64,000 nucleotides of DNA from DASRSS01 sp963799045 (GCA_963799045.1 CAWCVN010000005.1:248001-312000), one strand, 5' to 3'. Numbered from the stretch's first letter, positions 7,863 to 16,426 are shown. The notes: generated from the sequence alone by a model not told the origin. Numbers and translations are program-made.

Positions 7863-9521
7863 TTACCACTCGTGATCCGCGGGTCCCCCCGGGGCCGCGC
7901 TCGGGCGGATGGAGAGTTCGAGGACGAGGGCTTCATCCGGGTCGAGCACCAGCTCGGTCGGATCGAGTGTCGTGCCGGGTGGTCGCGGGCCGGAGCTCAT
8001 GACCACCGTGGCGTTCGGGCTCGGAGGTCCGGGCGGGATCCTCGCTGCCCGCGGACTGTCGGCGAAGTTGATCGCGACCAGGAGGATGCGGTCACCAGCG
8101 GGTCGGCGGTATGCGTAAACATCGGGATCGCTGTGAACGTCGGCGTAGCCAGCTGATCGCAGGCAGGGGTGTGTTCGTCGCAGGCACAGCAGGTCGCGAT
8201 AGAGCGACAGCAGCGACCGGGGGTCCGCGGACTGGGTGCGGACGTCCGGCCCGGTGCTTGGGACGGGCAACCACGGGCGGGTGGTCGAGAAACCGGCGGC
8301 CGGCGAGGTGAAATCCCACTGCATGGGTGTGCGCTCCGGATCCCGCCCGTCCGGATCGCCGGCACATTCCGCGGGGAGCGCGAGGTCGGTCATGCCGATC
8401 TCTTCGCCGTAATACAGGAAGGTCGTGCCGGGGAGGGTGGTGAGCAGGACTGCGGCCGCGCGGGCTCGTGCGTCGGCGTCGAGACCGCGCGCCGTCCGGT
8501 GGGCGTAGCGGCTCGCGTGGCGTGAGAGGTCGTGGTTGGACAACGCGTGGGTCGGCCAGCCGCCGGCCTCGATCACGGCCTGCTGCTCGGCGCCGCTGCG
8601 TCGGAAGGCTTGCGCTCGCCAGGGGTTGGACCAGAAGCCGAAGTCGAACACCAGGTGCAGTTCGTCGGCGGCGCCGTAGTAGTCGCGACGGCGAACCGGA
8701 TGGTGAACGCCGACCTCGCCGATCAGCACCCGGTCGCGGTAGCTGTCGGTGACCTGCCGCAGGCCACGCAGGATCTCGTGCACGATCGGGTCGTCGAGGT
8801 TGCGGTGGCGGCGATCGTCGAGCTGAGTGGCCACCCGCAGGTCGACGACGTCGGGGGCGTTATCCCGCAGCAGCGCGTCCTTGCCCAGACGATGCGGCGC
8901 GTCGACGCGAAACCCGTCGACCCCGCGATCGAGCCAGAACCGCATGACCTCATGCATGGCGGCCCGCACCGCGGAATTACGCCAGTTCAGGTCGGGTTGC
9001 TGGGCCGTGTAGGAGTGTAGGTAGAACTGGCCGCTCGGTTCGTCGAACGTCCAGGCCCGGCCGACCCGCTCGAACGCCGACAGCCAGTTGTTCGGAGGGC
9101 CACCGTCGGATGACGGATCGGCCCACACATACCAATCGCGGTAGGGATCCGACCGCGACCGGCGGGCGCGCGCGAACCACTCGTGTTGATCGGAGGTGTG
9201 GTTGGGCACGAAATCCAGCAGCACCCGCAGGCCCCGCGCATGGGCTTCGGCGATCAACGCATCGGCATCCTGGAGCGACCCGAAGCGGGGATCGACCGCG
9301 CAATGGTCGGCCACGTCGTAGCCGAAGTCGACCATCGGCGACCGGTAGATCGGCGACAGCCAGATCGCGTCGATCCCGAGCGAATCGGGGTCTCCCGCCA
9401 GATGCCCGAGGTGTTCGATGATCCCGCGAAGATCGCCGAACCCGTCCCCGCTGGCATCGGCGTAGCTGAGCGGATAGATCTGATAGACGGTCGCGGTTCG
9501 CCACCACTCCGCGCTACCCAC
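7863..9521 (-). CDS. GH13 alpha-glucosidase / alpha-amylase family enzyme
   Basis: A 552-residue cytoplasmic glycoside hydrolase family 13 enzyme. The TIM barrel starts at TVYQIYPLSYADASGDGFGD. Conserved regions are DFVPNHTS (about 103-110), GFRVDAPH with nucleophile D207, IGEVG with acid/base E269 and LSNHDLSRH with D331 as transition-state stabiliser; the QWDF / YYGEEIGM segments are typical of oligo-1,6-glucosidase/alpha-glucosidase-like enzymes. It should hydrolyse alpha-glucosidic bonds of maltose- or trehalose-type sugars. The GTG start sits directly against an AGGAGG, a tight spacing, but the first residues match the family N-terminus. It lies downstream of the GntR-ABC operon on the same strand. 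Confidence 0.88.
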   Translation of the reverse strand: MGSAEWWRTATVYQIYPLSYADASGDGFGDLRGIIEHLGHLAGDPDSLGIDAIWLSPIYRSPMVDFGYDVADHCAVDPRFGSLQDADALIAEAHARGLRVLLDFVPNHTSDQHEWFARARRSRSDPYRDWYVWADPSSDGGPPNNWLSAFERVGRAWTFDEPSGQFYLHSYTAQQPDLNWRNSAVRAAMHEVMRFWLDRGVDGFRVDAPHRLGKDALLRDNAPDVVDLRVATQLDDRRHRNLDDPIVHEILRGLRQVTDSYRDRVLIGEVGVHHPVRRRDYYGAADELHLVFDFGFWSNPWRAQAFRRSGAEQQAVIEAGGWPTHALSNHDLSRHASRYAHRTARGLDADARARAAAVLLTTLPGTTFLYYGEEIGMTDLALPAECAGDPDGRDPERTPMQWDFTSPAAGFSTTRPWLPVPSTGPDVRTQSADPRSLLSLYRDLLCLRRTHPCLRSAGYADVHSDPDVYAYRRPAGDRILLVAINFADSPRAARIPPGPPSPNATVVMSSGPRPPGTTLDPTELVLDPDEALVLELSIRPSAAPGGPADHEW

Positions 9522-9570
9522 CCTCCTATGGAACCACCGGCCGACCGGCCCGGATCGGCATGCTCGCTGT

Positions 9571-10461
9571 CTAGACGACGCTGCGGGGGCGCGTGGCCCG
9601 CCAGCCGATGGCCAGCAGCGCGGCGGCCAGGACGAGAAGGAGTCCCAGGTAGGCGAGCTGGAGCGGCCAGTACTGGGCGGCGGGGTGGTAGCGGCCGCTG
9701 CTCACGACCCAGCCGTCGTCCGGCGCGCCTCGGGGCCCGGTCGCGGCAGAGGTCGGGGTGAGGGAGCGGATGACCCAGCCGGTGAGCAGGAACAGGGCCA
9801 GGAAGCTGACGAGCGCGGCTCCGATCGCGGGCAGCGTCCGGCGCAGGTAGGCACCGATCGCGGCGGCGAGGGCGAAGGCGAGCACGGTCTCGGCGGCCGG
9901 CGCCAGGTCGATGGAGAAGAACCAGATCCAGCGCGAGCTGGTCAGCCCACCGCGCTGGAGCGGGATCTGTGCGCGGTCGTTCGCCAAACCGGCGAGCAGC
10001 CCGCCCACCGCCAGCGCGGCCGCAAGGACGCCGGCCTTGGTCACGAACCAGCGGCGGCGCGAGATGGATTGGGTCCAGGCGAGCAGCTGGGTGCGCTGCT
10101 CGACCTCGCGGGCGACCAGCGGGGCGCCGACGAGCACGCCGATGACGACCATGAGCAGCGGCAGGCCTTCCTCGAAGACCGGGATGGCGAAGTTGAAGCT
10201 GTGCGCGAAGGAGGACTGTTGCCCGTCGGGGTAGCGCGCCAACAGCGTGTGGCAGGCAGGCGACGGGGTGTGTATGACGCTGTTGAGCTTGCCCGGCAAC
10301 GGGCAGCCGGCCGCCTTCAGCTGCACCAGCCAGTGTGCGTAGTCGGCCTGCCACCGGTCAGCGCTGTGCACGACGACCGCCATCGCCGCGGCTGCGACGG
10401 CAAGCAGGGTCGCGGTCCAGGTCAGCTGGCCGCGGTGCTGATGCCAGAGCAGACACCTCAT
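9571..10461 (-). CDS. ABC transporter permease (last gene of the GntR operon)
   Basis: A 296-residue polytopic membrane protein with about six hydrophobic segments: one near residues 13-30, a pair around 95-130, and others near 150-165, 185-225 and 270-285. The segment LVAREVEQRTQLLAWTQSISRRRW is the cytoplasmic loop typical of ABC-2-type permeases that contact the ATPase. Its ATG overlaps the stop of the ATPase gene by 4 bp (ATGA), so the two are translationally coupled. Together with the ATPase and the GntR-type regulator it forms an exporter operon resembling YtrA/YtrB systems of Gram-positive bacteria, usually induced by cell-wall stress. Confidence 0.82.
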   Translation of the reverse strand: MRCLLWHQHRGQLTWTATLLAVAAAAMAVVVHSADRWQADYAHWLVQLKAAGCPLPGKLNSVIHTPSPACHTLLARYPDGQQSSFAHSFNFAIPVFEEGLPLLMVVIGVLVGAPLVAREVEQRTQLLAWTQSISRRRWFVTKAGVLAAALAVGGLLAGLANDRAQIPLQRGGLTSSRWIWFFSIDLAPAAETVLAFALAAAIGAYLRRTLPAIGAALVSFLALFLLTGWVIRSLTPTSAATGPRGAPDDGWVVSSGRYHPAAQYWPLQLAYLGLLLVLAAALLAIGWRATRPRSVV

Positions 10462-11330
10462 GCCGGCACCCCGACCTGCTGCAGGGGTGAGGAGGCGGCG
10501 AGGTAGCCCAACGCCAGCTCGTCGAAGGTCGGTTCGGCCTGCTCCAGGCCGGGCCCGATGCTCGTACCCGATCCGAGAGGCACCAGGGCAATGGTGCGGC
10601 CACCGACACTGGACGAGCTGATCACGTCGATGCCGGTGCGCTGCGGCCAATCCTGCGGGCCGCTCACGATCCGGTGACCGGCGCGCAGCTCGTCGATGTC
10701 GCCGGCGATCTGCACCCGCCCGGCCGACAGCAGGATCAGGTAGTCACAGATGCGCTCGAGTTCGGCGATCACGTGCGAGGAGAACAACACCGCCACGCCG
10801 TCCTCGGCGCAGCTGGCGAACATCGAGGTCAAGAACTCGCGTCGGGCCAGTGGGTCGAGATTGGCCAACGGCTCGTCCAGCAGCATCAGCTGCGGCCGTT
10901 TGGCCAGCACCAGACTCAGAGCGACCTGCGCACGCTGTCCGCCGGAGAGCGTGTTGACCCGCGCCCGACGGGGGATCTCCAACGCATCCAGACGCGCCTT
11001 CGCCAACTGGGTATCGAAGCCCGGGTTCATGCATCGCCCCAGCTCCAGCACCTCGCTCACTCGCAGCCGTGGCCACAGCGGTGCGTCCTGGGCGACGTAG
11101 CCGACCCGCGCCAGCTGCCGCTCAGGCGTCTCGCCGGCGACCAGCACCATCCCCGCTGTAGGCCGCAGCAGGCCCGCTGCGAGGTTCAGCAAGGTCGTCT
11201 TACCAGCCCCGTTCGGCCCGACCAGCGCAACGACCCGACCGGCCGGCACCTCCACCGTGCAGTCCTGCAGCGCCCATCGACCGCCCCGGTAGCGGTGCCC
11301 CAGCCCGGCCACCCTCAACGCAGCCGTCAT
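10458..11330 (-). CDS. ABC transporter ATP-binding protein
   Basis: A 290-residue ABC ATPase with Walker A GPNGAGKTT, signature LSGGQRAQ, Walker B LMLLDEPLANLD and the H-loop SSHVIAELE. The last 80 residues form a C-terminal extension typical of exporter-type ATPases. It couples to the permease encoded immediately downstream (4-bp overlap) and overlaps the upstream GntR-type regulator gene by 4 bp as well. The substrate is unknown; the context suggests drug or lipid-linked compound export, or stress signalling. Confidence 0.92.
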   Translation of the reverse strand: MTAALRVAGLGHRYRGGRWALQDCTVEVPAGRVVALVGPNGAGKTTLLNLAAGLLRPTAGMVLVAGETPERQLARVGYVAQDAPLWPRLRVSEVLELGRCMNPGFDTQLAKARLDALEIPRRARVNTLSGGQRAQVALSLVLAKRPQLMLLDEPLANLDPLARREFLTSMFASCAEDGVAVLFSSHVIAELERICDYLILLSAGRVQIAGDIDELRAGHRIVSGPQDWPQRTGIDVISSSSVGGRTIALVPLGSGTSIGPGLEQAEPTFDELALGYLAASSPLQQVGVPA

Positions 11331-11728
11331 GCCACACCCCCAGCCCGGTCCGCCGCGGAGCGCTCCTCATCGAGCGCAACCGACACCAGCAACCGGATCT
11401 GCTCGCTGCTCAACCCAGCCGCCCGTGCCCGACGCACCCAGCGCAGCAGCGCATCGCGCACCGCAGGAGGGGCAACCACTGCGCCGGCCGGCGGCGCGGC
11501 GGTGACGAACGTCCCCATCCCCTGCCGCCGCACCACCAGCCCCTCGTGTTCGAGCTCGGCGTAGGCCTTCACCACCGTGTTCGGGTTGATCGCCAACGCG
11601 TCGACAACCTCCCGCAACGGCGGCAGCTGATCTCCGGCTCTCAAGCGACCGAGCATCACCTCACGGCGGACCTGCTCCACCAACTGCCGGTAGATCGGCA
11701 CCCCGCTGCCCGCGTCGATCCGAAACAT
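11327..11728 (-). CDS. GntR-family (YtrA-type) transcriptional regulator
   Basis: A 133-residue regulator. The N-terminal winged helix includes PIYRQLVEQVRREVMLGRL, LPPLREVVDALAINPNTVVKAYAELE and the GMGTFV wing, diagnostic of GntR proteins; the short C-terminal tail of about 50 residues is the YtrA subfamily form without a ligand-binding domain. It heads an operon with an ABC ATPase and permease. ATG 11728 is preferred; an ATG at 11746 would place translation within 1 nt of the palindrome at 11747-11760. It probably represses its own operon through that palindrome. Confidence 0.88.
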   Translation of the reverse strand: MFRIDAGSGVPIYRQLVEQVRREVMLGRLRAGDQLPPLREVVDALAINPNTVVKAYAELEHEGLVVRRQGMGTFVTAAPPAGAVVAPPAVRDALLRWVRRARAAGLSSEQIRLLVSVALDEERSAADRAGGVA

Positions 11729-11746
11729 CGCGCACCCCCAATCCAC

Positions 11747-11760
11747 ACAGTACCTACTGT
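11747..11760. promoter_or_regulatory. Palindromic operator candidate for the GntR operon
   Basis: ACAGTA-CC-TACTGT is a perfect 6-bp inverted repeat with a 2-bp spacer, 18 bp upstream of the regulator start and followed by further GTACT/AGTACT half-site-like words (to 11777). Position and symmetry suit autoregulation by the encoded GntR protein. Confidence 0.6.
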
Positions 11761-12098
11761 ACTAGCACAGCAGTACTCCGGTTTGGACGCGCGCCGCGAC
11801 CCGCTCACCGGGCACGATTTCGACGAAGCGGGGCCACCAACGCCTCCGGATCGACCACCACCGTGGCGGGCATGTCTGACTGCAGCACGACGTCGGCGAA
11901 CGCGTCTCTTTTGAGCCACGCCAGGGTGAGACACGACAGGCCGACAACTCCCGGTCGGCAGACGGTTCGCGAGCCGGCCCGTCGCACCTCTCGGACGCTA
12001 CGACTAACCGCAGCATCCGCAAGAAGTCTCAGTCAGACGGATAGCGAGCGCATGAGTCCGCGGCTTGAGCGTCTGCTTCGCGTTGTCGTCGGGCTTGA
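11761..12098. other. Intergenic stretch without a recognisable gene
   Basis: About 340 bp upstream of the GntR operon and downstream of the RibD-type gene. Its left end holds the promoter side of the GntR operon. A short minus-strand frame (11805-11987, 60 codons) ends in plausible protein-like residues but has no ribosome binding site or family motif, so it is not called. Confidence 0.5.
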
Positions 12099-12641
12099 TC
12101 AGGGATGTGCCGTGAAGACGTGGGCGACGGCTCCGCTGCTGAATGCGGTGGTGCTGATCGGCTCGATGGTGAGAGGTGCGGTGAAGATCCGCTCGCCCGC
12201 ACCCAACACGACCGGATGGATGACGAGGCGGTACTCATCGATGAGGCCGGTCTCGACCAGCGATCGGGCGAAGCGTGCACCGCCTTGCGCGAGCAGGTAC
12301 CCGCTGGAGTTTTCCTGCTTGAGACGCGTGACCGCTTCGGTCAGGTCGCCGGAGACGATCGTCGTCCCGGCCCAGTCGGCGGACTTCAGGGAGTTCGAGA
12401 ACACGAACTTGGGGATGTCGTTCATAGGTTTGGCGAACGGTCCGGGGGCGCTGGGCCAGAAGCCGGCCCACCTGGCGTAGGTGGCGGCGCCCACCAGATG
12501 CGCACCGGCATTGCTCACGGTCTCAAGGACCCAGCTCGCGCCGTCGGGGGAGCGGCCCGCGGCTTCCCAGCCGGTGCTCGCGTCGGCTGACGCGACGAAG
12601 CCGTCGAGCGAGACGGACATCTTGAGGACGAGCGAGGCCAT
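12099..12641 (-). CDS. RibD C-terminal / dihydrofolate reductase-like protein
   Basis: A 180-residue protein of the RibD C-terminal domain family (reductase fold related to DHFR). The opening MASLVLKMSVSLDGFVASAD is the family hallmark, followed by VGAATYARW, KFVFSNSL and QGGARFARSLVETGLIDEYRLVIHPVVLGAGERIF. Stand-alone members are usually reductases of unknown substrate and are common in actinobacteria. A GGAAGGA ribosome binding site precedes the ATG. No operon partner is apparent. Confidence 0.85.
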   Translation of the reverse strand: MASLVLKMSVSLDGFVASADASTGWEAAGRSPDGASWVLETVSNAGAHLVGAATYARWAGFWPSAPGPFAKPMNDIPKFVFSNSLKSADWAGTTIVSGDLTEAVTRLKQENSSGYLLAQGGARFARSLVETGLIDEYRLVIHPVVLGAGERIFTAPLTIEPISTTAFSSGAVAHVFTAHP

Positions 12642-12771
12642 GTGCGGCTTCCTTCCCGGGTGAGGTGCCGTTCGCTAGATGGGACGCCCCACACCGGCAG
12701 AACTCATCGGTGAGGACGGCGGCGGCAGACCAATCCATACGAGCGGATAACGCCGCCCGCACTGGTTAGCA

Positions 12772-13090
12772 TCACCCCTGAGCGTCGGCCAGGGTGTTCT
12801 CCACATCGCGCACCGACAGCCCGCGCACGAACCCGGCGATCACCAGCGACTCCAGCGCATTGCTCTTGGTCACCGTCTTGCCGAACAACTGGCTGGCGAA
12901 CGCCTCGGTGGTGCCCCGCAGCTTCGGCCGGGCGATCGCGACCGGCCCGGCCGTGGTCTTGATCGTCACGTCCTGATAGCCGTTGCGGCTGCCGGGGCGG
13001 GCCTGCCGCTCGGTCACGCTGACTAGCGGGGTCGGCGACCGGCACGAGTTCGCCGGTCGATGGTTGTGTTGTGGCTGTCATGGCCACCAC
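12772..13090 (-). pseudogene. IS256-family transposase remnant
   Basis: The frame at 12772-13017 carries an internal piece of an IS256-type transposase (RNGYQDVTIKTTAGPVAIARPKL, then RGTTEAFASQLFG and SLVIAGFVRGLSVRDVENTL). An upstream frame (from 13090) gives the N-terminus MVAMTATTQPSTGELVPVADP. The two are joined with a shift and a missing segment near 13015, and everything after ADAQG, including the DDE catalytic residues, is absent. It is a dead fragment of an insertion sequence; no terminal inverted repeats were identified. Confidence 0.8.
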
Positions 13091-13201
13091 CTCCAGGCTC
13101 GGGCCGAGGCCCGATCCTGGAGCCGGCGCCCCAGCTGCTTATCTGTGCTGGATCGACCGCAGGCCGGGTTGCCATCGGAGGTAGCGGTAGCCACTGGCAG
13201 C

Positions 13202-13222
13202 TTGTAAGTCGCTGTCTTACAA
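13202..13222. promoter_or_regulatory. Inverted-repeat operator candidate of the toxin-antitoxin module
   Basis: TTGTAAG, a 7-nt spacer and CTTACAA form a perfect inverted repeat directly upstream of the toxin reading frame; the right half overlaps a TTACAAT that could act as the -10 box. Toxin-antitoxin operons are commonly autorepressed through such sites by the ribbon-helix-helix antitoxin. Confidence 0.55.
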
Positions 13223-13229
13223 TGTTCGT

Positions 13230-13544
13230 GTGGGGCTGTACTAGGAGGAGGACGCCGCCTATATCCGGTCCCGCTCGACCCGGCACCCGGGCGCGCTGGA
13301 TATCGAGCCCGCATGGACGTGGGAGGTGCTCGCCGATGAGCGACTCGCCGAACTGTCGCCCTACCCCGGATCACGCGTTGGAGCGCTCGGATTCATCGGC
13401 TTCTCCCTATCGGCCGGCAAGGTGCTCGTCGTGATCGCCTACCGCGACCCTGACGGTGACCTGCACGGCATGAACGCATGGCCAGCCAGCGGCCGCGACC
13501 TGAACACCTACCTGAAGGAGGATCAGCATGGCGAACAAGCTTGA
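13230..13544 (+). pseudogene. BrnT-like toxin gene with an early in-frame stop
   Basis: From the GTG at 13230 the frame reads four codons, then TAG (13242-13244), then continues open to 13544 with EEDAAYIRSRSTRHPGALD, IEPAWTWEVLADERLAEL, LVVIAYRDPDGDLHGMNAW and SGRDLNTYLKE. These segments resemble small toxins paired with ribbon-helix-helix antitoxins (BrnT-like by general appearance; not certain). Either the gene is interrupted, or translation starts at GTG 13326 and yields a 72-residue shortened product. Its 3' end overlaps the antitoxin gene by 17 bp, the standard toxin-first layout. Confidence 0.5.
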
Positions 13545-13794
13545 TCCGAAGACCGCCCGTGCCGCACGCGATGACGCCCGTAGTCTCGAGAAGAGCGCGG
13601 CCAGCGACACTCCGTATCCGCCCGAGACGAAGATCAGCCGGCCAAACCAGGCGAGTCGAATGTTCAACGTCCGCCTCACCGACGAACAGTTCAGCGCGAT
13701 CCAGGAACTCGCCAACCAGCGACACCTACCAATGTCCACCATGGCCCGCGCATGGCTACTCGACCGACTCGATCAGGAACGTCACGCCTCCTGA
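13528..13794 (+). CDS. Ribbon-helix-helix antitoxin-like protein
   Basis: An 88-residue protein whose C-terminal half (ASRMFNVRLTDEQFSAIQEL, ANQRHLPMSTMARAWLLDRL) has the strand-helix-helix pattern of RHH DNA-binding antitoxins. The N-terminal part is polar. It has a strong AAGGAGG site 6 nt before the ATG and overlaps the upstream toxin frame by 17 bp. It is probably the antitoxin and autorepressor acting on the inverted repeat at 13202-13222. It appears intact although the toxin gene is damaged. Confidence 0.68.
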   Translation: MANKLDPKTARAARDDARSLEKSAASDTPYPPETKISRPNQASRMFNVRLTDEQFSAIQELANQRHLPMSTMARAWLLDRLDQERHAS

Positions 13795-13930
13795 CCCTGA
13801 CCGAACCATCTGCGCATCCAGTTGACGCTGCGAAGCCGCGCCGAACGACCGCTCGCGAGCGCGGATTATCCCTTGAGCGGACGCTGGATCCGGCGGCGAC
13901 AGAAGCGATGGTTCGCGACGTCCGTGCGGC

Positions 13931-14174
13931 TCAGGGCAGCAGGCTCCAGTACTGCCTTCGTGCAGGCATGGCGTGGATGACTGTTTCCTTGCCGCTCTCG
14001 AAGATCAGCACGACTGTCTCGAGGAGGCGAGCGTGAGTATCGAAGCCGAGCCGCAGCTCTCGGTGCGGCCAGTCCCGGTCGTCCAGCGGTTCGATCCACT
14101 GCGCCAGTCCGCGGCTTGCACCGCATCTCTTCGACCGATACTCCATGCTTGAGTGCGCTCGGATGAACCTTCAC
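13931..14174 (-). pseudogene. Toxin gene of a second TA module, frameshifted
   Basis: The GTG at 14174 overlaps the antitoxin stop by 4 bp and begins VKVHPSALKHGVSVEE in one frame. After a shift at about 14110-14130 another frame continues AQWIEPLDDRDWPHRELRL, then GFDTHARLLETVVLIFESG and VIHAMPARRQYWSLLP and stops at 13931. The joined product is the size and pattern of small toxins found next to RHH antitoxins. The span (244 nt) is not a multiple of three, so the gene is out of frame as given. A sequencing error cannot be excluded. Confidence 0.58.
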
Positions 14175-14407
14175 GCCGCGAAGTCGGCCAGTGCCCGCCG
14201 AATCGCCTCGGATCGGGACAGATGTTCTCGCTCAGCGGCGGCGTCCAAGGCTGCAACTTCCTCAGCCGTCAGCCGTACGGCTACGACCCGCATGGGTTCG
14301 GCACCACGGCCCGGACGGCCGCGCCCGCGGCGCTTCAACTCCTCGACGTCATAACCGGCTTCGGCCTCGTCCGCCCACTGCTGGACCTGCTCGTCCGTCA
14401 CCATCAT
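14171..14407 (-). CDS. Ribbon-helix-helix antitoxin of the second TA module
   Basis: A 78-residue protein. The N-terminal part (MMVTDEQVQQWADEAEAGYD, then ELKRRGRGRPG) is followed by an RHH domain (MRVVAVRLTAEEVAALDAAA, SRSEAIRRALADFAA). The toxin gene follows with a 4-bp overlap. The ATG is preceded by TATACGATTTC, a good -10 box with almost no room for a leader, so the mRNA may be leaderless. The longer open frame reaching 15190 overlaps the sigma factor gene and is not believed upstream of this point. Confidence 0.7.
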   Translation of the reverse strand: MMVTDEQVQQWADEAEAGYDVEELKRRGRGRPGRGAEPMRVVAVRLTAEEVAALDAAAEREHLSRSEAIRRALADFAA

Positions 14408-14813
14408 GAAATCGTATAACGAAAATGTGGCGGTCGGTGCGGCTGGCATCGGCATCTCCGGAAGCTCCCGCGCTACCGACTCATCTGGGTGGATGCCCGG
14501 TCGGCACCGATCCGCGTAAATCGAGGCCTCCGTGCGCGCTACCCCCAGGTCCCGGGCGGCGCAGGCTGACCCGCCCATTGCGCCCTCGTCCACCCGTCGC
14601 GCCGGGCTCGCCCGGTTGTCGTCCTCGTGCTGACGGACGTGTGGGAGATCGTCAGGGTGCTTAGCACGCGTGGCAGGTCGAGCGGCGGCTGCCTGCGTGA
14701 GCGCGGTCGTGACGCGATCGCCGTGGTCGAGCAGGACGAGTTGCGCGCACTGACCGCGATCGTGGCGCGAGGCTGAGACGTCCGCGCGCTGGTGCGGGCA
14801 TGGTGATCCGGTC
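14408..14813. other. Intergenic stretch without a recognisable gene
   Basis: About 400 bp between the second toxin-antitoxin module and the sigma-factor gene. It carries the antitoxin promoter at its left end (TATACGAT next to 14407). A plus-strand frame near 14615-14776 ends in AIAVVEQDELRALTAIVARG and looks faintly protein-like, but has no start signal or known motif. Confidence 0.45.
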
Positions 14814-16047
14814 TCACGGTTGAAGCCGTTCTGCGCGGGCGAGCAGGTACCGGCGCTCTGGTGTGCTTGCAGTGCGGCGAGCGGCCAGTTGGTAGTTCTC
14901 GCTGGCGGCGTGGAGGTCCCCGGCGAGTTCTTGCAGGTGCGCCCGGACTGTCGGGAGGCGGTGCTGCCCGGCGAGCGGGCCGTCGTCGAGGCCGTCGAGG
15001 AGCGCCAGCCCGGCGTCGGGTCCGTCGGCCATGGCCACGGCGACCGCCCGGTTGAGGGTGACGACCGGGTTGGGTGCGATGTGGGCGAGAACGGCGTACA
15101 GCGTCGCGATCTGTGGCCAGTCCGTCGACTCGGTGTCAGGTGCCTCATCGTGCAGTGCGGCGATAGCCGCTTGTAGCTGGTAGGGGCCAAGCGGTGGATG
15201 GTTCAGTGCGGCGGTGACGAGCGCGGTGCCCTCGTGGATGGCGGCGTGGTGCCAGCGGCTGCGGTCCTGCTCGGCGAGCGGTACGAGCTCGCCGGCCGGA
15301 CCGGTGCGGGCCGGGCGCCGCGCGTCGGTGAGCAGCATCAGCGCCAGCAGTCCGGCCACCTCACTGTCGTCGGGCAGGAGCTTGTGGAGCATGCGTGCGA
15401 GCCGGATCGCCTCGGCGGCGAGGTCCGGGCGCACGAGCTCGTCGCCGGACGTGGCGGTGTAGCCCTCGTTGAAGATCAGGTAGAGGACGTGCAGCACGAC
15501 GGCGAGACGCTCGGAACGTTCTGGCGCCGGCGGTAGCTCAAACCGGGCCCCGGCTGCCCGGATCTGCTTTTTGGCTCGGCTGATCCGCGGGCCCATGGTG
15601 GCCTCGGGCACGAGGAATGCGGCGGCGATCTGGGCGGTCGTCAGGCCGCCGACGGCCCGAAGGGTCAGCGCGACCTGGGACGCAGGGGTGACCGCGGGAT
15701 GGCAGCACAGGAACAGCAGGGTGAGGCTGTCGTCGTCGCTGGTGGCCTGTTCGGGTGCGGGCGCGTCCGCGCTGCAGGCCGGCCAGTGCGGCTGCGGTCT
15801 GTTCGCGGCGCCGCCGGGCGGAGTCGCTGCGGACCTCGTCGACCAGCCGCCGGCTTGCGACCGTCGTCAGCCAGGCCCGCGGGTTGTCGGGGACGGGACC
15901 GGCGGGCCACTGCTGGGAGGCGGCGAGCAGCGCCTCCTGTACCGCGTCCTCGCAGGCATCGAAATGACCGTAGCGGCGGGTGAGCGTGCCGAGGACCTGC
16001 GGCGCCAGCTCGCGCAGCAGGTCCTCGACGTCCGGAAGCCCGGTCAC
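14814..16047 (-). pseudogene. ECF42-type RNA polymerase sigma factor, frameshifted
   Basis: The N-terminal frame (from GTG 16047) contains sigma region 2: LRELAPQVLGTLTRRYGHFD, ACEDAVQEALLAASQQWP and NPRAWLTTVASRRLVDEVR. After a single-base shift near 15770-15790 the other frame supplies region 4 (SDDDSLTLLFLCCHPA, LTLRAVGGLTTAQIAAAFLV, PEATMGPRISRAKKQIR) and the long C-terminal extension of this class, ending RRYLLARAERLQP. The 1234-nt span equals 411 codons plus one base. ECF42 sigma factors are known for this extension and for adjacent DGPF/YCII proteins, and one is encoded 10 bp upstream. It may be intact in life and frameshifted only in this sequence. Confidence 0.85.
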
Positions 16048-16057
16048 CGCAGGCGGG

Positions 16058-16426
16058 TCACATCTCCGCGCCGGCCTCGAACATGATCGGCCGCACCTCG
16101 ACACCCATACCCTCGATGCCCGCATCCGGGATCTGCCCGGCGAGTTCGAGGGCGCGGTCGCGGTCGGCGACGTCGATCAGGTAGTAGCCGCCGAGAAACT
16201 CCTTCGCCTCGAGGTACGGACCGTCGCTGACGACCGGCACCCCGTTGCGGACCCGGACGACGGCGCTCTGGGAAGGGTCGCCGAGGGCCTGGGTGATGAT
16301 CAGCTCGCCGGAGTTCTGGGTTGCCTCGATGAATGCGGCGTGCCCGTTCATCAACTTTTGCTGCTCGTCCGGCCCGAGTGCGCCGAGCACGGCCGGGTTG
16401 TTGTGCAGCACCAGCAGGAACTTCAT
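16058..16426 (-). CDS. DGPF/YCII-domain protein, partner of the ECF42 sigma factor
   Basis: A 122-residue protein of the YCII/DGPF family: MKFLLVLHNNPAVLG opening, then AAFIEATQNSGELIITQALG, the DGPYLEAKEFLGGYYLIDV core that gives the family its DGPF-like name, and DRDRALELAGQIP. It has an AAGGAGA site before ATG 16426 and lies 10 bp upstream of the sigma-factor gene, so the two form an operon. Such proteins accompany ECF42 sigma factors throughout actinobacteria; their biochemical role is not settled. Confidence 0.88.
   Translation of the reverse strand: MKFLLVLHNNPAVLGALGPDEQQKLMNGHAAFIEATQNSGELIITQALGDPSQSAVVRVRNGVPVVSDGPYLEAKEFLGGYYLIDVADRDRALELAGQIPDAGIEGMGVEVRPIMFEAGAEM

Noticed and set aside
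11805..11987. 60-codon minus-strand frame upstream of the GntR operon
   Set aside because: No ribosome binding site, no family motif, N-terminal half is implausible.
14615..14776. Short plus-strand frame ending AIAVVEQDELRALTAIVARG
   Set aside because: No start signal, no recognised motif and too short to separate from chance in high-GC DNA.
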